In this document: positions 52,489 to 62,156 of the stretch, one piece after another
How the letters are laid out: each line of letters begins with the position of its first letter
Position numbering within the stretch: position 1 is the stretch's first letter
Source: Streptococcus sp. SK643
GTDB lineage: Bacteria; Bacillota; Bacilli; Lactobacillales; Streptococcaceae
Assembly: GCF_000259505.1 (NCBI RefSeq)
Contig: NZ_AJMM01000006.1
Span: 186,001 to 250,000 of the forward strand
DNA: 64,000 bases
Direction: 5' to 3'
Translations under genes and position numbers: made by a program
The notes under the pieces: generated by a model
What the model saw: only the letters and a program-made list of their open reading frames with translations
Databases searched by the model: none
What the model was told of the DNA's origin: nothing

Positions 52489-53535
52489 ATGTCAACTATT
52501 GAAGAACAATTAAAAGCGCTTCGTGAAGAAACGCTGGCTAGCTTGAAGCAGATTACTGTTGAAAATGAAAAAGAGATGCAAGATTTGCGTGTCTCAGTCC
52601 TTGGGAAAAAGGGTTCACTTACTGAAATCCTCAAAGGGATGAAAGATGTCTCTGCTGAGATGCGTCCAATCATTGGGAAACACGTCAATGAAGCTCGTGA
52701 TGTCTTGACAGCAGCCTTTGAAGAAACAGCTAAGCTCTTGGAAGGAAAGAAAGTCGCTGTACAATTAGCTAGCGAGAGTATCGATGTGACGCTTCCAGGC
52801 CGCCCAGTTGCGATTGGTCACCGTCATGTTCTCACACAAACCAGTGAAGAAATCGAAGATATCTTCATCGGTATGGGTTACCAAGTCGTGGATGGTTTTG
52901 AAGTGGAGCAAGACTACTATAACTTTGAACGTATGAACCTTCCAAAAGACCACCCAGCCCGTGATATGCAGGATACTTTCTATATCACAGAAGAAATCTT
53001 ACTCCGTACTCACACGTCTCCAGTTCAGGCGCGTGCCATGGATGCCCATGATTTCTCTAAAGGTCCTTTGAAAATGATCTCACCAGGGCGTGTCTTCCGT
53101 CGTGACACAGACGATGCGACTCACAGTCACCAGTTTCACCAAATCGAAGGCTTGGTAGTTGGGAAAAATATCTCTATGGCAGACCTTCAAGGAACCCTTC
53201 AGTTGATTGTGCAAAAAATGTTCGGTGAAGAGCGTCAGATCCGTCTGCGTCCATCTTACTTCCCATTCACAGAACCATCTGTTGAGGTGGATGTTTCTTG
53301 TTTCAAGTGTGGTGGAGAAGGCTGTAACGTATGTAAGAAAACGGGTTGGATCGAAATTATGGGTGCCGGTATGGTTCACCCACGTGTCCTTGAAATGAGT
53401 GGTATCGATGCAACTGTTTACTCTGGTTTTGCCTTTGGTCTTGGACAAGAGCGTGTAGCTATGCTCCGTTACGGAATCAACGATATCCGTGGATTCTACC
53501 AAGGAGATGTCCGCTTCTCAGAACAGTTTAAATAA
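52489..53535 (+). CDS. pheS: Phenylalanine-tRNA ligase alpha subunit
   Basis: 348 residues. The coiled-coil N-terminus (residues 1-85) is followed by class II motifs: motif 1 [30 protein letters not shown], motif 2 [22 protein letters not shown], and motif 3 [23 protein letters not shown] Zn-like cluster [17 protein letters not shown] is visible. Under T-box control. The next gene begins at its stop (TAATG-type overlap). Confidence 0.97.
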   Translation: MSTIEEQLKALREETLASLKQITVENEKEMQDLRVSVLGKKGSLTEILKGMKDVSAEMRPIIGKHVNEARDVLTAAFEETAKLLEGKKVAVQLASESIDVTLPGRPVAIGHRHVLTQTSEEIEDIFIGMGYQVVDGFEVEQDYYNFERMNLPKDHPARDMQDTFYITEEILLRTHTSPVQARAMDAHDFSKGPLKMISPGRVFRRDTDDATHSHQFHQIEGLVVGKNISMADLQGTLQLIVQKMFGEERQIRLRPSYFPFTEPSVEVDVSCFKCGGEGCNVCKKTGWIEIMGAGMVHPRVLEMSGIDATVYSGFAFGLGQERVAMLRYGINDIRGFYQGDVRFSEQFK

Positions 53536-53983
53536 TGATTAGAAAAGTAGAAATGACAGATGTTGAGGTGTTGGCTAAAATAGCCAAACAAACCTTTCGT
53601 GAAACATTTGCGCATGATAATACGGAAGAGCAGTTACAGGAATACTTTGAAGAGGCTTATAGTCTGAAAACTTTGTCAACTGAGTTGGAAAATCCTGACT
53701 CTGAAATCTATTTCATTATGCATGAAGAGGAGATAGCCGGTTTTCTCAAAGTCAACTGGGGAATTGCTCAAACTGAGAGAGAATTAGAGGACGCTTTTGA
53801 AATTCAACGCCTCTATGTGCTACAAAAAATAGTTTTTCTTGGGCTTGGCTAGGTGTTTGGGAGCATAATACAAAAGCTCAAGAGTTTTATAATCGATATG
53901 GTTTTGAAAAATTTAGCCAACATCATTTTATGGTTGGTCAAAAAGTAGATACGGATTGGTTACTGAAAAAGAAATTAAGGTAA
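53535..53983 (+). pseudogene. GNAT acetyltransferase pseudogene between pheS and pheT
   Basis: Residues 1-95 read as a normal GNAT N-terminus ([23 protein letters not shown]...). After EIQRLYVLQK the reading frame breaks and reaches a stop at 53850-53852. The C-terminal part resumes in another frame (FSWAWLGVWEHNTKAQEFYNRYGFEKFSQ, ending LLKKKLR and TAA 53981-53983). The missing middle corresponds to the acetyl-CoA binding loop. An internal deletion of roughly 70-80 bases therefore removed the catalytic core. In pneumococcus an intact GNAT gene lies at this spot. Confidence 0.85.
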
Positions 53984-54059
53984 GAAGAGGATTCTTCTAT
54001 TGAAATGATAGGAAAGGAAAAGAACTAGAGTGACAACTGTCATTCTGGAAAACTAAATT

Positions 54060-56465
54060 ATGCTTGTATCTTATAAATGGTTAAAAGAATTGGTGGACAT
54101 TGATGTGCCATCACAAGAGTTGGCTGAGAAAATGTCAACTACAGGGATCGAAGTAGAAGGTGTGGAATCGCCTGCTGCTGGTCTCTCAAAAATTGTAGTT
54201 GGTGAGGTCTTGTCTTGTGAAGACGTGCCAGAAACTCACCTCCATGTTTGTCAGGTTAACGTTGGCGAAGAAGAAGCCCGTCAAATCGTTTGTGGTGCCC
54301 CAAATGTGCGTGCAGGCATCAAGGTTATAGTGGCACTTCCAGGAGCTCGTATCGCTGACAATTACAAAATCAAAAAAGGAAAAATCCGTGGTTTAGAGTC
54401 ACTTGGAATGATTTGTTCACTTGGTGAATTGGGAATTTCTGACTCTGTTGTACCAAAGGAATTTGCAGATGGCATTCAAATCTTGTCTCAAGATGCAGTG
54501 CCAGGTGAGGAAGTCTTCTCTTACCTAGACTTGGATGATGAAATCATCGAACTTTCAATCACCCCCAACCGTGCAGATGCCCTTTCTATGCGTGGGGTGG
54601 CTCACGAAGTGGCAGCCATCTATGACAAGGCAGTCAACTTTAAAGAATTTACTCTTTCAGAAACTGACCAAGCTGCAGCAGATGCTCTTTCTGTGGGCAT
54701 TGAAACAGACAAGGCACCTTACTATGCAGCTCGTATCTTGGACAATGTGACTATCGCACCAAGTCCACAATGGTTACAAAATCTTCTCATGAACGAAGGA
54801 ATCCGTCCAATCAATAACGTAGTGGACGTGACCAACTACATCCTTCTCTACTTTGGTCAACCTATGCATGCCTTTGACTTGGATACCTTTGAAGGAACTG
54901 ACATTCGTGTGCGTGAAGCGCGTGCTGGTGAAAAATTAGTGACTTTAGATGGTGAAGAACGTGACTTAGACGTGAATGACCTAGTCATCACTGTCGCAGA
55001 CAAGCCAGTAGCCCTTGCAGGTGTCATGGGCGGGCAGGCTACAGAAATCTCTGAGAAATCTAGTCGTGTCGTTCTTGAAGCTGCAGTCTTCAACGGAAAA
55101 TCAATCCGTAAGACCAGCGGTCGCCTGAATCTTCGTTCTGAGTCATCTTCTCGCTTTGAAAAAGGCATTAATGTGGCAACTGTTAACGAAGCTCTTGATG
55201 CGGCAGCTAGCATGATTGCAGAACTTGCAGGTGCGACGGTGCGTAAAGGAATCGTTTCTGCGGGTGAACTTGATACTTCTGATGTGGAAGTTTCTTCAAC
55301 TCTTGCAGATGTTAACCGTGTCCTCGGAACTGAACTTTCTTATGCTGATGTAGAAGATGTCTTCCGTCGTCTTGGTTTTGGTCTTTCTGGAAATGCAGAC
55401 AGCTTTACAGTCAGCGTACCACGTCGTCGTTGGGATATCACAATTGAAGCAGACCTCTTTGAAGAAATCGCTCGTATCTATGGTTATGACCGCTTGCCAA
55501 CCAGTCTTCCAAAAGATGATGGTACAGCTGGTGAATTGACTGCGACACAAAAACTTCGTCGCCAAGTTCGTACCATTGCTGAAGGGGCAGGTTTGACAGA
55601 AATCATCACCTACGCTTTGACAACTCCTGAAAAAGCAGTTGAATTCACAGCTCAACCAAGTAACCTTACAGAACTCATGTGGCCAATGACTGTGGATCGT
55701 TCAGTCCTCCGTCAAAATATGATCTCAGGTATCCTTGATACCGTTGCCTACAATGTAGCTCGTAAGAACAAAAACTTGGCCCTTTACGAGATTGGAAAAG
55801 TCTTTGAACAAACAGGTAATCCAAAAGAAGAACTTCCAAATGAAATCAATAGCTTTGCCCTTGCCTTGACAGGCTTGGTTGCTGAAAAAGATTTCCAAAC
55901 AGCAGCAGTTCCAGTTGATTTCTTCTATGCTAAGGGAATCCTAGAAGCATTATTTACTCGCTTGGGACTAGAAGTGACCTATACAGCGACATCTGAAATC
56001 GCTAGCCTTCATCCAGGTCGTACAGCTGTGATTTCACTGGGTGAGCAAGTTCTTGGTTTCCTTGGTCAAGTGCATCCAGTCACTGCCAAGGCTTATGATA
56101 TTCCAGAAACTTATGTAGCTGAGCTCAATCTTTCAGCCATCGAAGATACGCTTCAATCTGCTGCTCCATTTGTGGAAATCACGAAATTCCCAGCAGTCAG
56201 TCGTGACGTTGCCCTTCTCCTCAAGGCAGAAGTGACTCATCAAGAAGTTGTAGATGCTATCCAAGCTGCCGGGGTGAAACGTTTGACAGATATCAAACTC
56301 TTTGACGTCTTCTCAGGAGAAAAATTGGGACTTGGTATGAAGTCAATGGCTTATAGCTTGACCTTCCAAAATCCAGAAGACAGCTTGACTGATGAAGAAG
56401 TCGCACGTTACATGGAAAAAATCCAAGCGTCACTTGAAGAAAAAGTCAATGCAGAAGTGCGTTAA
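54060..56465 (+). CDS. pheT: Phenylalanine-tRNA ligase beta subunit
   Basis: 801 residues. An N-terminal tRNA-binding OB fold (about 40-150, [27 protein letters not shown]), the B3/B4 editing domain, B5 (about 405-475), a degenerate class II core, and the C-terminal ferredoxin-like anticodon-binding domain ([22 protein letters not shown], to the end). It forms the alpha2-beta2 enzyme with PheS. The SD is weak; a tiny frame (GTG 54030 region, 8 codons) ends just before the ATG. Confidence 0.97.
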   Translation: MLVSYKWLKELVDIDVPSQELAEKMSTTGIEVEGVESPAAGLSKIVVGEVLSCEDVPETHLHVCQVNVGEEEARQIVCGAPNVRAGIKVIVALPGARIADNYKIKKGKIRGLESLGMICSLGELGISDSVVPKEFADGIQILSQDAVPGEEVFSYLDLDDEIIELSITPNRADALSMRGVAHEVAAIYDKAVNFKEFTLSETDQAAADALSVGIETDKAPYYAARILDNVTIAPSPQWLQNLLMNEGIRPINNVVDVTNYILLYFGQPMHAFDLDTFEGTDIRVREARAGEKLVTLDGEERDLDVNDLVITVADKPVALAGVMGGQATEISEKSSRVVLEAAVFNGKSIRKTSGRLNLRSESSSRFEKGINVATVNEALDAAASMIAELAGATVRKGIVSAGELDTSDVEVSSTLADVNRVLGTELSYADVEDVFRRLGFGLSGNADSFTVSVPRRRWDITIEADLFEEIARIYGYDRLPTSLPKDDGTAGELTATQKLRRQVRTIAEGAGLTEIITYALTTPEKAVEFTAQPSNLTELMWPMTVDRSVLRQNMISGILDTVAYNVARKNKNLALYEIGKVFEQTGNPKEELPNEINSFALALTGLVAEKDFQTAAVPVDFFYAKGILEALFTRLGLEVTYTATSEIASLHPGRTAVISLGEQVLGFLGQVHPVTAKAYDIPETYVAELNLSAIEDTLQSAAPFVEITKFPAVSRDVALLLKAEVTHQEVVDAIQAAGVKRLTDIKLFDVFSGEKLGLGMKSMAYSLTFQNPEDSLTDEEVARYMEKIQASLEEKVNAEVR

Positions 56466-56470
56466 AGTAT

Positions 56471-56498
56471 CAATCCATCCTTCGGGGTGGATTTTTGC
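56471..56498 (+). terminator. pheST terminator
   Basis: ATCCATCC-TTCG-GGGTGGAT followed by TTTTGCTTTTTG. Confidence 0.92.
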
Positions 56499-56700
56499 TT
56501 TTTGAATAACAATTCAAGATCAAAAATGGACAGTTGAGGAACAGAGAAGATAACTTGGAGTTTACCACTGTATAATGTACTTATAACCAAAAATACTCCA
56601 AGATTTTTTACCAAAATGAGGATAATAAAAATGGACAAAAATCATTGTAAAGGCTATCAAAAAAGAGTATAATAAGTGCAACATATTTCGGAGGTGAAAG

Positions 56701-57594
56701 ATGCTAGAAGTAAGAAGTCTAGAGAAAAGTTTTGGACCCAAGCAAGTTTTGTTTGGTATTGACTTTCAAGCGCGACCAGGTCGTATTTTGGGATTAGTCG
56801 GGAAAAACGGTGCTGGAAAGACAACGATTTTTCACAGTATTTTGAAATTCCTAGAATATCAAGGAGAAATCAGTTTGGATGGTCAGGATATTCGTCAGGA
56901 GACCTATGCTCGGATTGGCTATCTGCCTGAAGAACGCAGTCTCATGCCTAAATTGACAGTCCTTGAACAAGTTCGCTACTTGGCGACTCTAAAAGGTATG
57001 GATGCCAAGGAGGTCAAGGAAAAACTCCCTCAATGGATGAAGATGTTAGAAGTGAAAGGAAAACTGACAGATAAAATCAAGAGTCTGTCAAAAGGAAATC
57101 AGCAGAAGATTCAGCTCATTATTACTCTGATTCATGAACCAGACTTGATTATCTTGGATGAACCTTTCAGTGGTTTGGACCCAGTCAATACAGAATTGCT
57201 CAAGCAAGTCATTTTTCAAGAAAAAGAGCGCGGAGCAACTATTATCTTTTCTGACCATGTCATGACCAACGTCGAGGAACTTTGTGACGATATTTTGATG
57301 ATTCGAGATGGCCGTGTGGTCTTGCATGGACCAGTCCAGGATGTCCGCAATCAATATGGGAAAACGCGTCTCTTTGTTTCAAGTGAACGAAGTAAGGAAG
57401 AATTGGAAAACCTTCCTCATGTCAAACAGGTGAGATTGACCAAGCAAGGCAGTTGGAAATTAATCCTAGATGATGAGAGTGCTGGAAGAGAACTCTTCCC
57501 AATCTTGACTCAGGGGCAGTATATCGCAACCTTTGATCAACAAGCGCCAACAATCGATGAAATCTTTAAACTAGAATCAGGGGTGGAAGTATGA
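56701..57594 (+). CDS. ABC transporter ATP-binding protein (NatA-like)
   Basis: 297 residues. Walker A is GKNGAGKTT, the signature is LSKGNQQKIQL (a variant with Lys-Gly-Asn), and Walker B LIILDEPFSGLDP. A C-terminal accessory region (about 210-297) is typical of DUF4162 proteins. It drives the permease encoded immediately downstream (4-base overlap, ATGA). The NatAB class exports Na+, antimicrobials or peptides. The substrate is not readable. Confidence 0.9.
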   Translation: MLEVRSLEKSFGPKQVLFGIDFQARPGRILGLVGKNGAGKTTIFHSILKFLEYQGEISLDGQDIRQETYARIGYLPEERSLMPKLTVLEQVRYLATLKGMDAKEVKEKLPQWMKMLEVKGKLTDKIKSLSKGNQQKIQLIITLIHEPDLIILDEPFSGLDPVNTELLKQVIFQEKERGATIIFSDHVMTNVEELCDDILMIRDGRVVLHGPVQDVRNQYGKTRLFVSSERSKEELENLPHVKQVRLTKQGSWKLILDDESAGRELFPILTQGQYIATFDQQAPTIDEIFKLESGVEV

Positions 57595-58790
57595 GAAATA
57601 TGTGGGTTGTAATGAAAGAAACCTATCTTCGACACATCAAGTCGTGGAGTTTCTTCTTTATGGTGATTTCACCATTCTTGTTTATCGGTCTATCTGGGGG
57701 AATTGGCTATCTCCAAGGCTCATCAATGGCTCAGAGTGGCAAGATAGCAGTTATTAGCACTGTACCAGCTGTGACAGAAGGTCTCAAATCTACCAATGGT
57801 CTCAATTTTGACTACAAGGATGAAGCAAGTGCTCAAGCTGCTATCAAGGATGAAAAATTAAAAGGCTTTTTGACCATTGATCAAGAGGATAGTGTCTTGA
57901 AGGCAGTTTATCATGGCGAAACTTCCCTTGAGAGTGTTATTAAGCTAGGAGTGACGAGCAAGTTAAATGAGCTTCAAGCTCAACTCAATCGTTCGGCAGC
58001 TAATTTGTCGCAAGAGCAGGAAAAACGCTTGGAACAAACAGTTAACTTTACGGAGAAAATTGATGAATCCAAGGAAAATAAAAAAATGATTCAAACAATC
58101 GCGGCTACAGCGGTTGGAGCATTTCTCTATATGATTTTAGTTACCTATGCTAGTGTCACTGCCCAGGAAGTGGCTAGCGAGAAAGGAACCAAAATCATGG
58201 AGGTGGTCTTCTCCAGTATTCGAGCCAGCCATTATTTCTATGCTCGTATGCTTGCCTTGTTGCTTGTGATTTTGACTCATATCGGCATCTATGTTGTGGG
58301 TGGTCTCGCTGCCATTCTTCTCTTTAAAGATTTGCCATTGCTAGCTCAGTTTGGTATTTTGGACCATTTGGGAGATGCTTTCTCTCTAAATACCTTGCTT
58401 TTTATTTTAGTCAGTCTCTTTATGTACGTAGTTTTAGCAGCCTTCCTAGGTTCTATGGTTTCTCGTCCTGAGGATGCAGGAAAAGCCTTGTCACCTTTGA
58501 TGATTGTGATTGTGATAGGTTTTGTTGGCGTCATGTCCTTAGGCTCTGCAGGGGATAATTTGATCTTGAAAATCGGTTCATATATTCCCTTTATTTCGAC
58601 TTTCTTCATGCCATTTAGAGCTATTAATGGCTATGCAAATGGGTTAGAAGCTTGGGTTTCGCTTGCGATTACGATTGCTTTTGCAGTAACTGCAACAGTC
58701 TTTATCGGGCGTATGTATGCTAGTCTCGTTCTGCAAACAGATGATTTAGGTCCTTGGAAAACCTTTAAACGTGCCTTATCTTATAAATAG
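57591..58790 (+). CDS. ABC-2 type permease (NatB-like)
   Basis: 399 residues. One N-terminal helix (about 20-45), an extracellular loop of about 130 residues, then five or six helices (from about 165; TAVGAFLYMILVTYASVTAQEVASEKGTKIMEVVFSS). The motif EVASEKGTKIMEVVFSS is typical of NatB/ABC-2 exporters. Co-translated with the ATPase through an ATGA overlap. Terminator directly after. Confidence 0.9.
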   Translation: MRNMWVVMKETYLRHIKSWSFFFMVISPFLFIGLSGGIGYLQGSSMAQSGKIAVISTVPAVTEGLKSTNGLNFDYKDEASAQAAIKDEKLKGFLTIDQEDSVLKAVYHGETSLESVIKLGVTSKLNELQAQLNRSAANLSQEQEKRLEQTVNFTEKIDESKENKKMIQTIAATAVGAFLYMILVTYASVTAQEVASEKGTKIMEVVFSSIRASHYFYARMLALLLVILTHIGIYVVGGLAAILLFKDLPLLAQFGILDHLGDAFSLNTLLFILVSLFMYVVLAAFLGSMVSRPEDAGKALSPLMIVIVIGFVGVMSLGSAGDNLILKIGSYIPFISTFFMPFRAINGYANGLEAWVSLAITIAFAVTATVFIGRMYASLVLQTDDLGPWKTFKRALSYK

Positions 58791-58794
58791 AAGA

Positions 58795-58818
58795 GCCTCG
58801 CGAAAGCGAGGTTTTTTA
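58795..58818 (+). terminator. Terminator of the NatAB-like operon
   Basis: CCTCGC-GAAA-GCGAGG followed by TTTTTT. Confidence 0.93.
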
Positions 58819-58861
58819 GAGATAAAAAGAGCGGAATTTAGAAAAATATTTTTCATATCTA

Positions 58862-58891
58862 TTGACTTTTAGGGGTGAAATTTGATATGAT
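58862..58891 (+). promoter_or_regulatory. rplM-rpsI promoter
   Basis: -35 TTGACT (58862-58867), 18-bp spacer, -10 TATGAT (58886-58891). Confidence 0.7.
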
Positions 58892-58896
58892 AGTAG

Positions 58897-58982
58897 GCGG
58901 TATTGTTTACCCCATTTGAAAGGCCCCGGAACCTTCCAAATACTTTTCGATGGGAAGGAACACCCATCACCGTAAACAAAAA
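58897..58982 (+). ncRNA. L13 ribosomal protein leader
   Basis: The leader closes with GTTTAC/GTAAAC and holds internal CC(G)GAACCTTCC and GGGAAGGAACACCCATC segments, the pattern of the Firmicutes L13 leader. It lies just upstream of rplM and should give feedback control by L13. Confidence 0.8.
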
Positions 58983-59005
58983 TCGAACTATATATAGGAG
59001 AAATC

Positions 59006-59452
59006 ATGAACAAAACAACATTTATGGCTAAACCAGGCCAAGTTGAACGTAAATGGTACGTAGTTGACGCAACTGATGTACCACTTGGACGTCTTTCTGC
59101 AGTAGTTGCTAGCGTACTTCGCGGAAAAAACAAACCAACATTTACACCACACACTGATACAGGTGACTTTGTGATTGTTATCAATGCTGAAAAAGTTAAA
59201 TTGACTGGTAAAAAAGCAACTGATAAAATCTACTACACTCACTCAAACCACCCAGGTGGATTGAAACAAATCTCTGCAGGTGAACTTCGTTCTAAAAATG
59301 CAGTACGTTTGATTGAGAAATCAGTTAAAGGTATGCTTCCACACAATACTCTTGGACGCGCTCAAGGTATGAAGTTGAAAGTATTTGTTGGAGCTGAGCA
59401 CACTCACGCTGCACAACAACCAGAAGTTCTTGATATTTCAGGACTTATCTAA
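59006..59452 (+). CDS. rplM: 50S ribosomal protein L13
   Basis: 148 residues, full length ([26 protein letters not shown], then [18 protein letters not shown]). Start ATG with SD AGGAGAA. Co-transcribed with rpsI, 18 bases downstream, the standard pair in bacteria. Confidence 0.98.
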   Translation: MNKTTFMAKPGQVERKWYVVDATDVPLGRLSAVVASVLRGKNKPTFTPHTDTGDFVIVINAEKVKLTGKKATDKIYYTHSNHPGGLKQISAGELRSKNAVRLIEKSVKGMLPHNTLGRAQGMKLKVFVGAEHTHAAQQPEVLDISGLI

Positions 59453-59470
59453 GGAAAGGAACAATAAAGT

Positions 59471-59863
59471 ATGTCACAAGCACAATATACAGGTACTGGA
59501 CGTCGTAAAAACGCTGTTGCACGCGTTCGCCTTGTTCCAGGAACTGGTAAAATCACTGTTAACAAAAAAGATGTTGAAGAGTACATCCCACACGCTGACC
59601 TTCGTCTCGTTATCAACCAACCATTCGCAGTTACTTCAACTGTAGGTTCATACGACGTTTTCGTTAACGTTGTAGGTGGTGGATACGCTGGTCAATCAGG
59701 AGCTATCCGTCATGGTATCGCTCGTGCCCTTCTTCAAGTAGACCCAGACTTCCGCGATTCATTGAAACGCGCAGGACTTCTTACACGTGACTCACGTAAA
59801 GTTGAACGTAAGAAACCAGGTCTTAAGAAAGCTCGTAAAGCATCACAATTCTCAAAACGTTAA
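59471..59863 (+). CDS. rpsI: 30S ribosomal protein S9
   Basis: 130 residues, full length ([27 protein letters not shown]; ends [12 protein letters not shown] with the conserved Lys-Arg tail). The 3' end of this gene is a known integration site for streptococcal mobile elements. Here an integrase gene lies just beyond, in opposite orientation, which makes the last rpsI codons the likely attL. The rpsI reading frame is intact. Confidence 0.98.
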   Translation: MSQAQYTGTGRRKNAVARVRLVPGTGKITVNKKDVEEYIPHADLRLVINQPFAVTSTVGSYDVFVNVVGGGYAGQSGAIRHGIARALLQVDPDFRDSLKRAGLLTRDSRKVERKKPGLKKARKASQFSKR

Positions 59864-59885
59864 TCAATACGATTATATCAACGTT

Positions 59886-59924
59886 TCAAAGCACTTTGCA
59901 AAAATTTTGCAAAGTGCTTTTTTG
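59886..59924. terminator. Bidirectional terminator between rpsI and int
   Basis: AAAGCACTTTGCAAAA with TTTTGCAAAGTGCTTT, a nearly perfect palindrome. It serves rpsI on the plus strand and int on the minus strand. Confidence 0.93.
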
Positions 59925-59994
59925 TCGATTTTTGAGCTCAAATAGCTTTGTGATAACCTTCTGATAACCTCTTCTAAATTTTTAAAATCATGAT

Positions 59995-61149
59995 TTATTT
60001 TGCTTTATTGAGATAGTCTGCAAATTTGTCAATAGAGTTTTTCTCACCAGTTTTTGTGGTGTGAGTATAGACATCTAATGTCACCTGACTGCTTGCATGA
60101 CCGAGACGTTTTGATGTATTAGAAGGATCGATTCCAATTTCAGACATAAGTGTTGCATGTGTATGTCTAAACCCATGTGGGCTAATTGGTTTTAATTTAT
60201 GCTTTTTAATAATTCGATTCAGTACGTTATTAATGTAATCAGCATGCAAAGGTTCAATTTTGTCATTACTTGATATGTAAGAGAACATATATTCATCACT
60301 AATATTCAGATTTGTAAGAGGAAGCTGAGATTGTTCTTTCAGATAGAAATTTCTCCATTGCTTAATAATATCGATTGTCTCATCATCAAGATAGATTGTA
60401 CGAACTGAAGATTCATTCTTTGTGCTCTTTTCAATCGCTTTACCGTCAATTCTTCCTAGACTTTTATCTATGTTTAAGAGATTGCTATCAAAGTCAATAT
60501 CAGCCCATTTTAAAGCGTATAACTCTCCTTTTCGTAGTCCACTAAATGCAAGAAGTCTAAATAAAGCAAAATGTTTAAATGACTCAGTTTCTTTCACTAT
60601 ATCAAGGAAATGATGTAATTCCTCCAGTGACCAAAAATTATCTGATCTTGTCTTTTTGATTTTAGGCATGATAACATTCTTCATTGGATTGCGATCAATG
60701 TAGTTCATATTGATTGCAAAATCAAAAATTTTTGAGGTATAGGATTTTATCTGCTTGATATTTTTGAAAGTCTGAGATTTTTGTGTAATAAAATTTTGAC
60801 AGTCTAAAGGACTGATTTGGTCAACACATTTATCGCCAAATACGGGTAGAATATGTATTCGATAGATATTCTTTGTTTGGGAAGAAGTTGTTTCTTCGAC
60901 GGTACCAACATAGGCATTAAACCATTCTTGATAAAGTTCTTTATAAGTGACTTTGGGGTTAGGTTTGTCGGTACTTACTGTGGGGGCAACGACACCAGCT
61001 TCTAAACGAGCTTCGTACAATTTTGCCTCTTTTTTGGTTTTGAACCCTCTCTTTAAGTGCCTTTTTTTCTTTCCATAAGCATCTAAGCCAATGTAAAAGC
61101 TGACATAGTATAGGATTCCTTTTTTTGTTTTGTATTTGTGTATAGACAT
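59995..61149 (-). CDS. int: Tyrosine recombinase (site-specific integrase)
   Basis: 384 residues. An N-terminal arm-binding region (about 1-60, KYKTKKGILYYVSFYIG...KTKKEAKLYEARLE), a core-binding domain (about 65-165) and the catalytic domain with Arg in SGLRKGELYALKW, HxxR in SPHGFRHTHATLM and the tyrosine in VTLDVYTHTT. It resembles integrases of Gram-positive integrative elements. It is read toward rpsI, with the stop 132 bases from the rpsI stop. SD CGGAGAA is 5 bases upstream of the ATG and may be masked by a hairpin (CTCCG/CGGAG). Confidence 0.95.
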   Translation of the reverse strand: MSIHKYKTKKGILYYVSFYIGLDAYGKKKRHLKRGFKTKKEAKLYEARLEAGVVAPTVSTDKPNPKVTYKELYQEWFNAYVGTVEETTSSQTKNIYRIHILPVFGDKCVDQISPLDCQNFITQKSQTFKNIKQIKSYTSKIFDFAINMNYIDRNPMKNVIMPKIKKTRSDNFWSLEELHHFLDIVKETESFKHFALFRLLAFSGLRKGELYALKWADIDFDSNLLNIDKSLGRIDGKAIEKSTKNESSVRTIYLDDETIDIIKQWRNFYLKEQSQLPLTNLNISDEYMFSYISSNDKIEPLHADYINNVLNRIIKKHKLKPISPHGFRHTHATLMSEIGIDPSNTSKRLGHASSQVTLDVYTHTTKTGEKNSIDKFADYLNKAK

Positions 61150-61154
61150 TTTTT

Positions 61155-61200
61155 CTCCGTATCTAAGTTTTCGGAGCTTATGTAATTGAGAAATGAGTGT
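61155..61200 (-). promoter_or_regulatory. Hairpin over the int ribosome binding site and repeat copy 1
   Basis: On the minus strand the int SD (CGGAG, plus-strand CTCCG 61155-61159) can pair with CTCCG from 61172-61176. The latter lies in a 32-base repeat (61169-61200) also found in front of the rightward operon at 61828-61860. Confidence 0.55.
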
Positions 61201-61719
61201 CTATCTATTTTTTCTATCTTCTTGGCGGATAGCGTATTCGTCTGTTTTAATCCAGCTCTGCCAAACTTTAGAATCTTTATTTTGGTGATTCATATAATCT
61301 ATAAACTCAGACATAAAACGTTTGTTTTTCTCAGCTAGATATTCTGAGAATATATGACGAAATTCATCTGAAAAACTATCATCAAGTGGTAGTGTTAATG
61401 CCCTTTCGCCAAATTCGATGCTCTTCTTTAACTTCTCCATATCGCTTTTAAAAGGTGTCACAGAACCAATTTTAGATGTTTTGAAACTATCTGTAACAAT
61501 TTTAAGATTTGATGGAGCGTGTGGGTTGCTATCAAGTCCCATAATGTAAGCGACGGAAACATTAAAGTATTTTGCCAATTTTTCAGCATTATCTTTTTTA
61601 GGTTTGCGGATTCCTTGATTGTATCCAGAAAGTGTAGGATAGGCTATATTTGTAGCTTCGCTAATTTCTGTCAATTTTTTTCCGCTATTTTCTATCAGTT
61701 TAGTAATATGATTCGTCAT
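61201..61719 (-). CDS. cI-like (Xre) repressor of the mobile element
   Basis: 172 residues from ATG 61717-61719 (SD AAAGGAGG). An N-terminal HTH is clear: LIENSGKKLTEISEATNIAYPTLSGYNQGIRKPKKDNAEKLAKYFNVSVAYIMGLD. The C-terminal half (about 65-172) is helical and carries no visible LexA/S24 self-cleavage motif (no Ser-Lys pair in context). A separate induction route, such as an antirepressor or metalloprotease, may exist outside the window. It is divergent from the rightward operon, with three palindromes between them. Confidence 0.88.
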   Translation of the reverse strand: MTNHITKLIENSGKKLTEISEATNIAYPTLSGYNQGIRKPKKDNAEKLAKYFNVSVAYIMGLDSNPHAPSNLKIVTDSFKTSKIGSVTPFKSDMEKLKKSIEFGERALTLPLDDSFSDEFRHIFSEYLAEKNKRFMSEFIDYMNHQNKDSKVWQSWIKTDEYAIRQEDRKNR

Positions 61720-61737
61720 AAGAACCTCCTTTTTATC

Positions 61738-61813
61738 ATTATAACACATTTTATTCTTTTTGAATAAAAAAGCTTGACAAAAATTCAAAAAGGATATATA
61801 ATTCAAAATGAAT
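61738..61813. promoter_or_regulatory. Divergent control region of the mobile element, three operator-like sites
   Basis: ATTCTTTTTGAAT (61753-61765), ATTCAAAAAGGAT (61783-61795) and ATTCAAAATGAAT (61801-61813) fit ATTCnnnnnGAAT. The rightward promoter is TTGACA (61774-61779), 17-bp spacer, TATAAT (61797-61802). Site 2 lies in its spacer and site 3 overlaps the -10. A leftward -10 (TATAAT on minus, 61738-61743) serves the repressor, with site 1 near its -35. Confidence 0.7.
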
Positions 61814-61827
61814 AACAAATTAAATGG

Positions 61828-61860
61828 TTTCGGAGCTTATTTAATTTAGAAATGAGGTGT
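61828..61860 (+). repeat. 33-base repeat, copy 2 (pairs with 61169-61200)
   Basis: Copies 61169-61200 and 61828-61860 differ at two positions and one inserted G. Copy 2 contains the SD (GAGGTG) of the rightward operon. Both copies flank the repressor gene as direct repeats. Confidence 0.75.
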
Positions 61861-61866
61861 GAATTT

Positions 61867-62148
61867 ATGTCGGAAACTACTTTAGTTGTCCAGCTTCCTA
61901 AAGAATTAGAGAAGCAATTACGTGCTCACTATGATGAGATGATTTCAAATGCTGTAGCAAGAGTATTTGAAGATAAAGAACTTTATAAACCTATGGTTCG
62001 TATGTCAGGTTTGTCTAGGTGGTTAGATGTATCTACGACAACAATCCAAAAATGGACGAAAGAAGGAATGCCAACCATGGTGATTGATGGAGTGACTTTA
62101 TACGATAAAAGAGCAGTAACACGATGGTTGAAGCAATATGAAAGATAG
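61867..62148 (+). CDS. Small HTH protein, excisionase/AlpA-like
   Basis: 93 residues from ATG 61867 (SD GAGGTG at 61854-61859; an earlier ATG at 61852 overlaps the SD). An acidic helix (LPKELEKQLRAHYDEMISNAV) is followed by a MerR/AlpA-type HTH (VRMSGLSRWLDVSTTTIQKWTKEGMPTMVIDGVTLYDKRAVTRWLKQ). It is the first gene of the rightward operon, a usual place for xis. It may serve as an excisionase or activator. Confidence 0.75.
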   Translation: MSETTLVVQLPKELEKQLRAHYDEMISNAVARVFEDKELYKPMVRMSGLSRWLDVSTTTIQKWTKEGMPTMVIDGVTLYDKRAVTRWLKQYER

Positions 62149-62156
62149 GTACTCGT

